Source of the DNA: Gliomastix tumulicola | Taxonomy: Eukaryota > Ascomycota > Sordariomycetes > Hypocreales > Bionectriaceae | NCBI GenBank assembly: GCA_001599755.1 | Contig: BCHX01000002.1 | Location: forward strand, 1,054,001-1,118,000 | Direction of reading: 5' to 3' | DNA: 64,000 nucleotides | Part shown: positions 11,205 through 21,250 of the stretch, one piece after another | Numbering within the stretch: the stretch's first letter is position 1 | How the letters are laid out: each line of letters begins with the position of its first letter | Notes under the pieces: generated by a model | The model's input: only the letters and a program-made list of their open reading frames with translations | Databases searched by the model: none | What the model was told of the DNA's origin: nothing | Program-made: the position numbers and the translations under genes

Positions 11205-12227
11205 ATGGCCGTCATCGGGATCTCGCTGATCGTAGCGTCCGTCATCTGGGTTATCGTCCGGCCTCCCGGCTGGGTGCCCGCCTGGTTCGCAAGATGGACG
11301 CTCGCCTTCCGAAAACCCGGTGCTGCCATCTCCGGCTTCCCCGATGCGACGACGACGACAACGACGTCTACGAGTCGACCGAGCGATAGCAGCACGACGG
11401 TGCGCGATGGCGGAGACGAGAAGAAGGATGTCCCCGTGATTACGACGACGAGCGAAGCAAAGGCGATGCCTCCCCCTCCCCCGCCTCCCACAATACAGCC
11501 GCCGACGATACAGCCACCGACAATAGAAGAAGAAGACAAGGCAGACCTCCAGACGACGCCCAAGGCCTCGGCTGCCAACCCAACCACACCCGTCCCGTCG
11601 CTCTCCCTCGACCCATCTCCGAGCAGCTCATCATCATCATCATCAATGATGATGCCCCCTCCGCCTCGACCGCCGACCCTCTCCCCTTCCAGCCGCGCAC
11701 CGCCCGCCTTCCCAGCCCTCAACTCGGCCCAGCGCGCCCGCGGGCCCCTCCCCAACAGAGGTGACCCGCGCGCATCCTCGTCTCTCTCCCCCGGAGCCGG
11801 CCTCGCACCTCCACCAACACACTCCTCCAGGCCGTCCAAGCCCAGCCGCAAGGTCATCCTCACGCCGGGCCACTCCCCGCTCGACTGGGCGCGCATCTCC
11901 GGCCCGACGGCCGACCTCCGGGGGGTACCGAGCGCGAGCCCCTACCTGCGCGTCACGCCGTCGATGCTGAAGCGGCAGACCGGGCGCAAGGGCACGGACG
12001 CGTGGATGGGGCTCAACGGGAAGGTGTACAACATCTCGCCGTACGCGGACTACCACCCTGGCGGCGTGCCGGAGCTGATGCGCGGCGCGGGCAGGGACGG
12101 GACGAAGCTGTTTGGCGAGATCCATCCGTGGGTCAACTACGAGACCATGCTGTCGGCGTGTCTTGTCGGGCTGATGGTGGAGGAGCCCGAGGGGGACAGG
12201 GAGAGCGAGATGGACAAGATGGACTGA
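11205..12227 (+). CDS. Membrane-anchored cytochrome b5 heme-binding domain protein (Irc21-like)
   Basis: A single-exon gene of 340 residues. An N-terminal membrane segment (VIGISLIVASVIWVIV, residues 3-18) should anchor the protein. A long disordered linker rich in Pro, Ser and Thr follows (residues 50-225; note PTIQPPTIQPPTIEEE). The C-terminal 100 residues form a cytochrome b5 fold: WMGLNGKVYNISPYADYHPG contains the first axial heme ligand in the HPGG motif, and the second His lies in LFGEIHPWVNYE. Members of this class (yeast Irc21, the b5 part of NCB5OR) are electron carriers on the ER or mitochondrial surface. No reductase domain is fused. The ATG at 11205 is chosen because the anchor begins directly after it. 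Confidence 0.88.
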   Translation: MAVIGISLIVASVIWVIVRPPGWVPAWFARWTLAFRKPGAAISGFPDATTTTTTSTSRPSDSSTTVRDGGDEKKDVPVITTTSEAKAMPPPPPPPTIQPPTIQPPTIEEEDKADLQTTPKASAANPTTPVPSLSLDPSPSSSSSSSSMMMPPPPRPPTLSPSSRAPPAFPALNSAQRARGPLPNRGDPRASSSLSPGAGLAPPPTHSSRPSKPSRKVILTPGHSPLDWARISGPTADLRGVPSASPYLRVTPSMLKRQTGRKGTDAWMGLNGKVYNISPYADYHPGGVPELMRGAGRDGTKLFGEIHPWVNYETMLSACLVGLMVEEPEGDRESEMDKMD

Positions 12228-12354
12228 CGGGGGGGTTTGTCAGGATGTTACGAAACCTCCATATATAGACTGGGAGCGCTGCAAGTGATAATATGGTTAC
12301 AGTAGATATATAGACAGATACCCGTGTAAAGTGTACTTTTTCTCTCATGGAATG

Positions 12355-14918
12355 CTACCGTCTCTTGCCAAACTTGAACTTGAGGTCGTCGTCGCTCCCT
12401 TCGCTATCTGGAATTTCGATCGCCTTGCGTGTCTGTCTCGGTCTCTTTGCCGGCTGTTCCTTTGCCGGCTCGGGTGCTGGCCGTCTCTTCTGGCTCTGTG
12501 CTTGTCTCTGGCTTGTCCGCGTTGAACTCTCCTGACTGGTGGCCTTGGCTGCGCCCCGACGTCGCCCTGCCTTGGCTGCAATCTGCGACACAGTCTCTAG
12601 ATCGCCGCCGTCGCTCTCGTCCTCGTCTATCACGTCGTCGCTCTCCGACTCGACGACACGTGAGGCTCGGCCCCCACGGGATGCAGGCGCTTCCGGAGGG
12701 GGGGCAATGTCTACAGATGGCTGACTCTGCGTCTTCTTCCGCCGCTGCGAGTCGTCTTCCTCCAGCCAGTAGTCGTCACCGACGCCAAACTCCTTGCTCT
12801 TGACCTCGGTCAACGGCACAATCGTCCGCGGCGCCTGTCGCCCGTACGTCTCGCCCCTCTGCCGGAACTTCTTGAAATTCTTCATCCCGTTCCACGCCGG
12901 ATTCCACCGCCCGTCCGCAATATCCTGCTCGCGTGTGCGCGCACCCTCCGCAGGCTGTCTAATCTCCATCTCCTCGACGATGTTGAGTCTCCTGATCTCC
13001 GCTAGGTCGACATCCCCGGGGAGCTGAGCGAGATCCTCCTTCTCGGCCCTCGCCCGCGCCTCTTCCTTCTCGCGGTTCTGCGCGGCCACAGCGAGGATGT
13101 CGAGCTCCTTCTTGACCTTATTCTTCTTCTTCGTCGTGGGTGCCTCCTCTTCCGGTTCGGCTTCGGGTTCCGGTGTATCCTGGGCAAAAGCGTCGCCGAG
13201 CGCGATCCGTTGCTTCTTGAAGCGTGTGACGGCGGTCGTCATGCCCTCCATGAGATCGTCCTCGGGAGGGGCGGTTCGTTTCCTTTGGGAGCGGCTGGGC
13301 GCCGAGTCTTCAGTAGGCTGGGAGTCGTCTGCGTTCTGCGACACGAACAGACCGCTCTCGTCTTCTAGGTTGGCGGCGGTGACGTGGGCCGGGATCGGTG
13401 GAGGGGGTGCCGATGCGCCGGCCATCTCGATATCGGAGCCCTCGTCGAAGCCGGCGAACCGTCGCTTCACGGATCTTTGCGTTCGACTGCGACGGGGGGC
13501 AGGTTTGGGGGGAGGAGGCTCCTCCTCTGCGACCTCTTCCACCACTTGAGATGCTGGGTCTCCGTTCGATGCCGGTGTCTCAGGCTGACGAGCTCGCGTA
13601 CGACGTGTTGGTTCCTGAGTATGAGGCGCAGACTCTACTACTTCGAGTGGTCGGCGGAGAATGCGGGCGTCCTTGGTCAAGATGGCCTCGAGGAACTCGC
13701 TCTGCTCCATCGGTCGATGATCCAGTCGCAGCGACACCTCGGTGAAGAAGTCGGCGTACCACTGCACGTGGGCGCCCTTGGAAGGCGTGTGTCTGACGAG
13801 CACGACGCCCCTCCCCTCGCTGCCGTCCTCGAACGAGCCTAGCCCTTTCTCGCCCGCGACACTCTTCACATATCGGATGAAGTCGTCTACTACAGTCTCC
13901 TCTGGTGTCACTTCCTGTAGTAAGGCTTTCCCGCCACCGTTCGCGACGGGGGCGAGTAGAGTGTTGAATTGGCTTGGTTCGTAGAAGATGAACGTGTACC
14001 CGTCAAAGATGCCTGCGCGCCCGGAATCAGGGGCATAGATCGCGTCGGGGTGTTGGACCGGCTCACCGCCGCGAGGGGGCAGATGATCTATCTCATTAGG
14101 CCAGTTATTCTTGAAATCCAGCTCCAGCGCCGAGGGCCCGGGCAGCCCGTCCTCGGTCTCAGTCACGTCGGTAGCCGCGACGACAGCATCGAGGAAGGTG
14201 TCCGTGACGATGTGCTTGGCATTGATCAGCGCCTGGAGGCCCTTCGCCGTATTGCGCTTCTTGGACACGACGTGCGTGGTCTGCTGGGCGTTGTAGTCTG
14301 GGAGCAGCTTGATGTCCAGCTGCTCAAACCGGTCCTTGAGGGCGGCGAACGGCCGGGTCTGCATCTCCTTGGTCGTGAAGGAGAAGGTGAAGACGACGGG
14401 CCGCCAGTACAGCCTGTACTTGTTAGACAATCCAGCGTTGATGTAGGCGCAGTGGGAACAGCCAAGCGTACCGGAATTTGCCTGCAAACTTGCCAATGGT
14501 GAGTTCGACGCTCGTCTCCTGCAGCTTGTGCTTGCTGCCCTTGATGTTGGTACCGTCGACAAAAGTGCCTATCTTTGTCTTTAGGTCCTCGATGGTGAGG
14601 CCAGATCGGGCGCCGATGTTGTAGGCATTGCCGTCGGCGACCTCGTCCGCAGTGATGGTCAAGTGCTTCCGGGACACTGTGCTGTGAGAGATGACGAGCT
14701 GACCGGCTGGAGGACGGTTAGGACAAAGATGCATTTCCTCACGTGCTGATTTAGGATGAACATACGCTCAGTCGACGTCCTACCGAACAGATAGATCCGT
14801 CCCGGCCGCAGCCAGAGGTCTCGGCCTGTGTAGGACGCATGTCAGCTTGGAGCTAGAGTCGAGCTGGACTCGAGATCTCTGTACCTTCGAATGCATCATC
14901 GCTTTGGAGGATCCACAT
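12355..14918 (-). CDS. NBS1: Nibrin (Nbs1), Mre11-Rad50-Nbs1 complex subunit
   Basis: Five exons are not all obvious as single frames: 14918-14885, 14825-14766, 14706-14472 and 14413-12355 carry the protein, with introns of 58-59 nt, giving 795 residues. The N-terminus MWILQSDDAFEGRDLW begins an FHA domain with the GRTSTE and VSRKH phosphothreonine-binding motifs (residues 1-110). BRCT-like sequence follows (FEQLDIKLLPDYNAQQTTHVV). After a long acidic/basic linker, NGMKNFKKFRQRGE near residue 620 matches the conserved Mre11-binding NFKKF motif. The extreme C-terminus, DDDLKFKFGKRR, has an acidic-FxF pattern like the ATM/Tel1-binding tail. The role is double-strand break sensing and checkpoint signalling in the nucleus. 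The gene is four-exon as read here; the splice sites agree with frame in every case. Confidence 0.93.
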
Positions 14919-16102
14919 GGTTGGGCATCATTCCAGGCCGGCGCGCAGTGTCTAGACAGTAATACACATACGTCGGTTTACAGACGGAGATGGGAGGACT
15001 CTAGAAATGCATCACCACTGCTGGATGCCTGCTCGAGGCTGGAGATCAGGTTGAAAAGACGAGTGAATTGAGACGCGATTAGAAGGGTGGATCCCTCCTC
15101 AGGCTTCCACGCGTTAAGAGCCATGACGCCTGGTCACGTGCTCTATTACTCAGCACAATTTTCCTCGGGCAAGACGGGATGACAGAGAAACGCCACATTC
15201 AAAGAGGACAAAAGGAGGATAGTAAAGAGGAGAAGAAAAATGATATGTGACTGCTATGATCATTTCGGACGACCTAGACCATCTCCTTTCCGCATTCGTG
15301 TCCTCAAAGAACAATTCTGGCCATGTCATGTGTCCATGAGTCCAGCCCAATCCCCAACCCGGTTTTCTCCCGCAAAATCGCCTGATTGTAGCGAGCGCCC
15401 CGGAAGAAACAGGGCGCCGCACTAAAAACTGACAGCTGGACACCATCAGCTGGGACCGCTGACAATTCTACTCGCTCCCATTCGCCAGCACACCTCGAGT
15501 CAAGCCCAGAACATTGGGGAGCCTGTCAGATGCCACCCAAAGCGGGCGACTCACAGCCTAAGACAGTCCCTGCCTTGTCGGACCCGGCCGATCATGCAGC
15601 TGCCACTGTGCAGAGTGAACACCCCGGAGCACGGAGCTCTCACATCGCTCCACCGGCCGTTGCGCTCCGCTTGTGGCGTGATGGTTCGAGGACGCAGGGC
15701 TGTTTCTCTGCCCATCATGACGGCTGGCGCATACGGCAAGGGAGCACGGGAGTCTGTTTTGTCGTGAGTTTGGCTGGCTGCTCAGCTGTGTCTCGGGTCG
15801 TTGAGGGATGTTGTTCTCGTTGGGACACGGAGCTCGGGTCTGAGGCTTCGTGATCATGGGTTCGCTGCTGGTGTATAAGAGAGGATGGCCATGCTGAGTG
15901 TGATATCTCTTCTCTCCTCATCATCAGCATCAGCATCAAGCATTCGCCAAGAGATCCTCTCTACTCAATCTTCAGAACAATCGCTACTCAGTCTTCTGTA
16001 AAGGGAACTCCCCTCACGAGACCAATCACCACTACACTTCAACTTGTATATACTTCAACCTTGGTATATACACACACAACACTCTTCACTTCTACCTCGA
16101 AG
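14919..16102. other. Divergent promoter interval between NBS1 and the small mitochondrial-type gene
   Basis: This 1.2-kb interval lies between two divergent start codons. A TATA-like element stands at 15874, followed by CT-rich and CATCAG-repeat DNA (about 15915-15940) that probably forms the 5' UTR of the downstream gene. No coding sequence was recognised. Confidence 0.5.
15874..15879 (+). promoter_or_regulatory. TATA-like element upstream of the small mitochondrial-type gene
   Basis: TATAAG lies about 230 bp before the ATG at 16103, and pyrimidine-rich sequence typical of a fungal 5' leader lies between. Assignment rests on motif and position only. Confidence 0.3.
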
Positions 16103-16594
16103 ATGTCAGCAGCAGTCGCAGCACGCATGACCACAAGGGCCGTCGCCAGGAGACCCTTCTCCATCATGGCCAACCTCCGCGCCGCCGGACGGGCCATGGA
16201 GGCACACCCCTTCGAGCGCCTCCCCGCAGCCCAGAAGTCCGCACCCGCAGACTGGGGCAAGCAGTTCAAGAGAGTCGGGTCCCAAGCCGCCATGTACGTG
16301 TACACCCTTGCTCATTCGGTCCCAACAGTGGCCTGATCACTCGGGCCATATTACATGTTTCGTGAGCTGACGAGTTTCGTTTTTAGTTTCTTCCCCAGCT
16401 TCGCCCTCATCCTCGGGTGGCCTTTACTGGCCAAGGCGGCCTTTGACGGGAAGGTCGGCGCGTTCTGACTTCGTTGGGCCGATGGTTTGAAGAAACCCGA
16501 CTACGGCAGCAGGTACCTTTACACGAAACCGGAGTACAACTGGGAGCAACTGGGATGGGACATTGCTATGGAGATTGGCGTCAAGGACAACTAG
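16103..16594 (+). CDS. Small single-membrane-span protein, probably mitochondrial
   Basis: Exon 1 (16103-16293) starts with a basic, acid-free leader rich in Arg and Ala (MSAAVAARMTTRAVARRPFS), a likely mitochondrial presequence. After a 93-nt intron, exon 2 begins at 16387 and encodes one membrane span (FFPSFALILGWPLLAKAAF). The frame then meets TGA at 16466-16468. A clearly coding-like tail continues in another frame, KPDYGSRYLYTKPEYNWEQL to a TAG at 16592-16594. A GT-AG gap of only 39 nt (16454-16492) would join it, giving 119 residues. If that intron is not used, the protein ends at 16468 with about 87 residues. The family is not recognised; it may be a respiratory-complex accessory subunit, which is a guess. 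Confidence 0.6.
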
Positions 16595-17102
16595 ACCCGG
16601 GGTGTTTCGAGCCCTGTTTCGATCCTTATTTTTTTTTTTTGATTTGTTTCTTGTTTTTTTTCATCTGTCTCATCGGATCATGAACTGTATAGATATTGGG
16701 TATCAAAGATTAATCTGATCAAAAGTTATTTCTACTGACGGTCTGGGTCCATCCAGTCCTAGGACTCGTGTGTTTCTATCCTTGAATGGGATGGTAGATG
16801 GGCTGAGGTGGCAAGATTCCTCGGCTCATCGTACGAGTCATGGCGCTGGGCCTATTGATGTCCATGATGACATCGCCCGAGCTGGCCTGCATCGGGCCAT
16901 GAGCTGGGACGACAGTCGTGCTATCGACGACTGACATGGTGCTATGACCTGCTGGGTGAGCTGAGAAGCCGTATGTTCGGCTCAGCTCAGCTCACTCCGA
17001 TAGGGCCAATATGCCCCGGGAGATTGGTATCATGCGGCATCGCCATAAACATGATACGAGCCCGCAAGTCAATGATGCGATATCCAACGAACCACTGCCC
17101 GC
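16595..17102. other. Gene-free interval (convergent 3' ends)
   Basis: About 0.5 kb separates the small mitochondrial-type gene from the MFS permease. A long T-rich run near 16628-16665 is consistent with 3' processing of the former. Nothing else was recognised. Confidence 0.45.
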
Positions 17103-18626
17103 TCAGACCTTACTCCACTTCCAGCAGTCGACGAGCATCCTCTCCCGCCCAGCCTTGCGTCCCATGGCCATCAACTCCTCGTCGTTCTCGATCTTGTGCC
17201 GGTCCAGATCCCCGTACCCCTCGGCCCCAGCCACCCGCGCAACCTCCTCCTCCTCCCCGACCTTCCACCCCCGGAGCACGACGGCGCACACCGCCGCGGC
17301 CGCAAACATGCACCCGACGAACAGCTGCGCGCCGAGGTAGCTCCCCGTCGAGTCCACGATCTGCAGCGCGATGGGCGCGGCCGAAGTCGCGGGGATGACG
17401 ATGGTGAGCCACAGGATGCTCAGCGCAGACGCGACGTGCCGCAGCCCGACGACCTCGGCCGTGACGGGGCCGACCGTGACCCAGAATGTACCGCACACGA
17501 CACCGCCGGCGAGCGCGAAGAAGATGAGCACGCCGTAGTTCCGGGCGTTGATCCATATAGCGAGCGAGAAGACGGCAGCGAGGGCAGTCGTGGCAGCGGC
17601 CATGGTGATGCGTCCCGTGCGATCGCTGAAGTACCCGATTAAGGGCCGCCCGAACGACTGCCCGAGGTTGAAGAAGGCGCTGATGAGCGCGGCCTGTGAG
17701 GCATCGAGTCCGATGGTGTTGGCGTAGTTGGCCAGACTGAAGACGAGGACAACGTAGCCGAACATGCTGAACCAGCCGTAGCCGACAAGCAGCAGATACT
17801 CGGCGCGGCGGAACAGGGAGACGTCAAAGGCAAGCTGCGTCGCGCCAATGATCTTGTTACGATCCTTGATAAGCGCGGTGCAGACGAGATTGACGACGAA
17901 GGCGAGGATGCCGAGGACGCGGAAGGTCCAGGCGAGGCCGATGTTCTGGATCATGGCGCCTGACGCAAAGGAGTAGATGAGCCCGCCGATGCCGGAGCCG
18001 CAGGTCGAGAAGCCGTTGGCGAGCGAGCGCTTCGTGCTGAACCACTGCGGGACGATGGCCACGCTCGGCACGAAGAGGAAGCCCATGCCGACGCCGAAGA
18101 GCACGCCCTGCGTGAGGAAGAGGTGCCAGATCTCGGTCGCGAAGCTCGCGGAGATGAGACTGGCCGCCTCGAGGACGACGCCCGTGAGCATGGCGGGTTT
18201 CGTGCCGAAGAGACGCACGCAGGTCGTCACGAGCGGCGAGATGAGCAGGGCGACGCTGAAGCTGAGGGAGCCCACGAAGGCGTAGTGGAGGGAGGTGGCG
18301 CCCGGGAAGACGTCGTTGGCCAGGTAGTGGGCGAGGAAGACGCCGTACGACGAGTTCATGCCCCAGGTATGGGCGTTGATGATGCCCACGCAGGCGGCAC
18401 ACACCCAGCCATAGCCGCCGTCAGGAGGCGGGGGCGGCGCTGAGCGAACATTCGTGTTTGGAGCTGTGGTTTCGAAAGCCTCGACGTTGTCCTGGACCGG
18501 GGCGGTGGTGATGCTGCCGTCCTTGTCTTTGTTGTTGTCTGTGCCGATCTCCATGTCTCTCGGTTGTTGACTCAGATGTCGCCCACCCTCGGCCTGCTCG
18601 ATGTCTTTCTTCTCCTCCGGCATCAT
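17103..18626 (-). CDS. MFS permease, monocarboxylate/riboflavin-type (MCH family)
   Basis: A single-exon gene of 507 residues starts with MMPEEKKDIEQ at 18626. Sequence before it has no in-frame ATG. After a polar 90-residue N-terminus comes the family signature PPPDGGYGWVCAACVG at the first membrane helix, then about twelve hydrophobic segments with a central polar loop. Loop motifs such as GYFSDRTGRITM (between helices 8 and 9) fit the major facilitator superfamily. Fungal relatives (yeast Mch4/Mch5, NCU monocarboxylate permeases) sit in the plasma membrane and transport small acids or riboflavin. Substrate cannot be told from sequence. The neighbouring kinase lies downstream on the same strand, about 0.7 kb away. 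Confidence 0.9.
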   Translation of the reverse strand: MMPEEKKDIEQAEGGRHLSQQPRDMEIGTDNNKDKDGSITTAPVQDNVEAFETTAPNTNVRSAPPPPPDGGYGWVCAACVGIINAHTWGMNSSYGVFLAHYLANDVFPGATSLHYAFVGSLSFSVALLISPLVTTCVRLFGTKPAMLTGVVLEAASLISASFATEIWHLFLTQGVLFGVGMGFLFVPSVAIVPQWFSTKRSLANGFSTCGSGIGGLIYSFASGAMIQNIGLAWTFRVLGILAFVVNLVCTALIKDRNKIIGATQLAFDVSLFRRAEYLLLVGYGWFSMFGYVVLVFSLANYANTIGLDASQAALISAFFNLGQSFGRPLIGYFSDRTGRITMAAATTALAAVFSLAIWINARNYGVLIFFALAGGVVCGTFWVTVGPVTAEVVGLRHVASALSILWLTIVIPATSAAPIALQIVDSTGSYLGAQLFVGCMFAAAAVCAVVLRGWKVGEEEEVARVAGAEGYGDLDRHKIENDEELMAMGRKAGRERMLVDCWKWSKV

Positions 18627-19320
18627 GTCCTGCCCTCTTTTCTCGTCTCTCAGCCGGATTCGAGGGAGGAAACGCAAGTGAGTCTACACGCAGCTCGGCT
18701 CATCGGGGAACTTGTGAGGGGAACTTGGGACACTTAACTTCTGAGAGTTGAACGGGGAAATAGGGAAGGATGGAACCGGCCGGGGAAGAACTTTTGATGC
18801 TAGCTAAATTTTCTGATTTAGTAATGAATTCCACGGGTCTTGGTGGCATTGGCATTGGCATTGGCATTGGCATTGGCATTGGCATCGACAGTCCGGCCGT
18901 CGGAATGGAGCAGGTCGTGGGGCATCTGCATGCGTCTCTTCCGGCTGGAGGCTCCTCTTGAACGATAGGCCATTGTATATTGGCGACAGTCTTCTTTCCA
19001 TAGTGTGTTCCTCGCCATGGTCTGGGAAGTCTTACCCCGACCAAAGCCCTGTCGCGAGTCGATAGGTTGTGTCAGCCATCAGGGTGCTGTCGTCAAGATG
19101 AACAAGAGATCGGATGGATGCACCCTTGAAAGTTCCCCGACTTCCTGGGCATGGTCCGGCCGTCCGGGAATAAAGCGGCTCGGCACTGCGGGAGCTCCAG
19201 CATTCGTGTTCCGCCATCTTGTTTACGATTTTTAGTAGTGGACGAACTTGGTACAATTAGTGGTACATAATGGCCTACTATATTATAAGCCCAGCTTCAC
19301 CCTGCGGTCCCTGGTCCATC
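18627..19320. other. Intergenic interval: MFS promoter and kinase 3' flank
   Basis: This 0.7-kb interval lies between the start of the MFS gene and the stop of the kinase gene, both on the minus strand. It includes a GGCATT hexamer repeat at 18845-18886. No gene was recognised. Confidence 0.45.
18845..18886. repeat. GGCATT hexamer microsatellite, seven units
   Basis: Six perfect GGCATT units and one GGCATC unit lie in tandem, about 220 bp upstream of the MFS permease start. It reads as GIGIGI in one plus frame, but no gene supports that reading. Confidence 0.9.
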
Positions 19321-20938
19321 TCATTCGTCCGCCAGCCACGGGTCTTGGAGAAGCTCCCTTGCTGTAGGTCGGGCGTCAGGGTCCCAGGTGAGCACTCTCC
19401 GGATGAAACGCAGAAACTTGGTGTTGTCCTCGAGCTTCCTCTCAACGGCCTCGAGAGTCTTCTCTTTCGGTATGGGCACGAATTCACCCCAATTTCCTGA
19501 AGGACAGCCGTTAGTTTGAGACCTTTTGAGATGAGACTGATTTGGCATGGGAGCAGGCAGGGACCCCGCCATCCTGCGTACCGTCTTCGTCCCAGTACTC
19601 GAGAGCTCTGCTGCGATGTCGACCGAGGAGCTCTGGAGGTGGCGGGCCCAGTGCTGCGATGAGCTCGGCGAGGTGAGCGCCGTCCGAGACGCTGCCGTCG
19701 TCTTTCTTTGCGCTGAATAGCGTCTTTCCTTGGAGGAGATCCCATGCCTAGGACCGCGGAGAGGTCTTGTCAGTTGCATCGCCAGCAGATATGCACCCTA
19801 AATACACGAAGACATACCGTAAGCCCGACGCTCCAGATGTCGACCGGATAGCTCCATTGGATGTACAGGAGTGTCTCTGGTGCTCGATACATGATTGGCA
19901 TGATGTCGCCAGCATGGGGTCCAGGGCCGAGCCTGGCTTCTCCAAAATCAGAGAGCAGCAGTGGCCCGACCTTGGGCTTCATGAGGCGGGACAGATATAC
20001 GGTCCGGCCCTCGAGCTGCTTACGCGGAACGGGGTTTGAATGCTCGTTGTCTTCCAGTTTTCGAAAAATGGTGTCGTCGTCGGCGCCGAGCAGAAGATTG
20101 CCTGGGTGGACATCTGGTCGTGTCTCAGCAGCCGAGGCCCTAGTACGTGAAGAGGGGGACAACGGGGGAGCATGCACCTACCAGTGTGTACACACTGCAC
20201 CTCGGTGTGCAGGAAATCGAGCGCTTCGAGGAGCTCCTTGATGGCCCCCTTGACGAACTTCTCGTCGAATCCGCGACCCTGCATGAACACAGCATCCATG
20301 TCACGGATGCTCATCTGAGAAACCTGAAGAGCAAGCGCGACATGCTTGCCATGGGGGCCACTCACTTCGAATGAAGCGAGCAGCTTTCTGACATTCTTGG
20401 CGCCAGGATGCCTGCTGGGGAGGGCCTTGCCCAGGTGCTCGTAAAACGGCCGCTCGCGGTGCTGGGCCGAGTTGTGGATGTAGATCTTGAGCGCGACATA
20501 CTGAGGATGCCTATGCTGGATGATGAGCTTGTGGTCGTCGCGTTTGGACTGGAGTAGTTCCACTCACTGTAGGTCGCGCGCCAGCCAAATGGTCGACGAT
20601 GAGCCATACCCGAGCTTCGCAGCAGTTTGGAATCGGTCATTGAAAATTTCCCCTAAGCTGACAGGATAGAAATGGTCAGGGTTGTATTCCGGCATTGTCT
20701 CTTCCTCGATGGCCTGATCGCGGTCGATGACATCGAATCCAGCCGTAGGAAATGTCCGAGGCGCCGACCGTGGACGCTGAGCTGACTGCCCCCATTTGGT
20801 AGCGAGAGACCTCAGCCTCCTAAATGAAGGCCTTGGTGTATGGTGGCGAGGCCGAGGGACAGGGAATGAAGTAGAAGCCCAAGCCATCGGCTGCCCATGA
20901 TGGGAAAGCCGTAGACGGGCGACCTTGAACGGCGCCAT
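19321..20938 (-). CDS. SRPK-like serine/threonine protein kinase
   Basis: Five exons are read: 20938-20568, 20510-20182, 20113-19818, 19747-19582 and 19496-19321. All introns are GT-AG (57-85 nt) and the total is 445 residues. The start is MAPFKVARLRLSHHGQ. Kinase landmarks in order: glycine loop LGYGSSSTIWLARD, VAIK-like lysine in YVALKIYIHN, catalytic loop HTDVHPGNLL (HTD in place of HRD, usual in fungal SRPK-like kinases) at about residues 232-240 and spanning intron 2, DFGEA near 289, and MYRAPETLL near 312. SRPKs phosphorylate SR-type splicing factors, but the expanded fungal SRPK-like set has mostly unknown substrates. The long inter-lobe spacer of classical SRPKs is missing, so a specific SRPK orthology is not claimed. 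Confidence 0.88.
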
Positions 20939-21250
20939 GACAGGCGTTCTGAATGATGGGTCATGATAGCCTTGGTGGTGGGTGGACTGAAGGTGGAAGA
21001 CCTCAGCCCCTAAACAAACTAGACCCGGAGAATACCTTAGGCAGTCCACTCCGTTCGTTTACAATGGTGGGGAAGTGCAGAGTCGTCAAAAGCCGATGGG
21101 GCAACATATTATTGATACCGTCTCCTGTCTCGCCATCGCATTATTATGTTTGCTTTACCTACGCTAAACCACCTCTCGTTCCATTCTCATCAGCCGTTTT
21201 TCTCTACTCTCATCACTTTCCCAGCATAATTTTCGGTTACGCATCTGCAC
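20939..21250. other. Intergenic interval
   Basis: About 0.3 kb between the start of the kinase gene and the stop of the acetate-transporter gene, both on the minus strand. It should carry the kinase promoter. No further feature was recognised. Confidence 0.4.

Noticed and set aside
18627..18677. An N-terminal extension of the MFS permease
   Set aside because: The extra codons begin at TTG, not ATG; the first in-frame ATG is at 18626.
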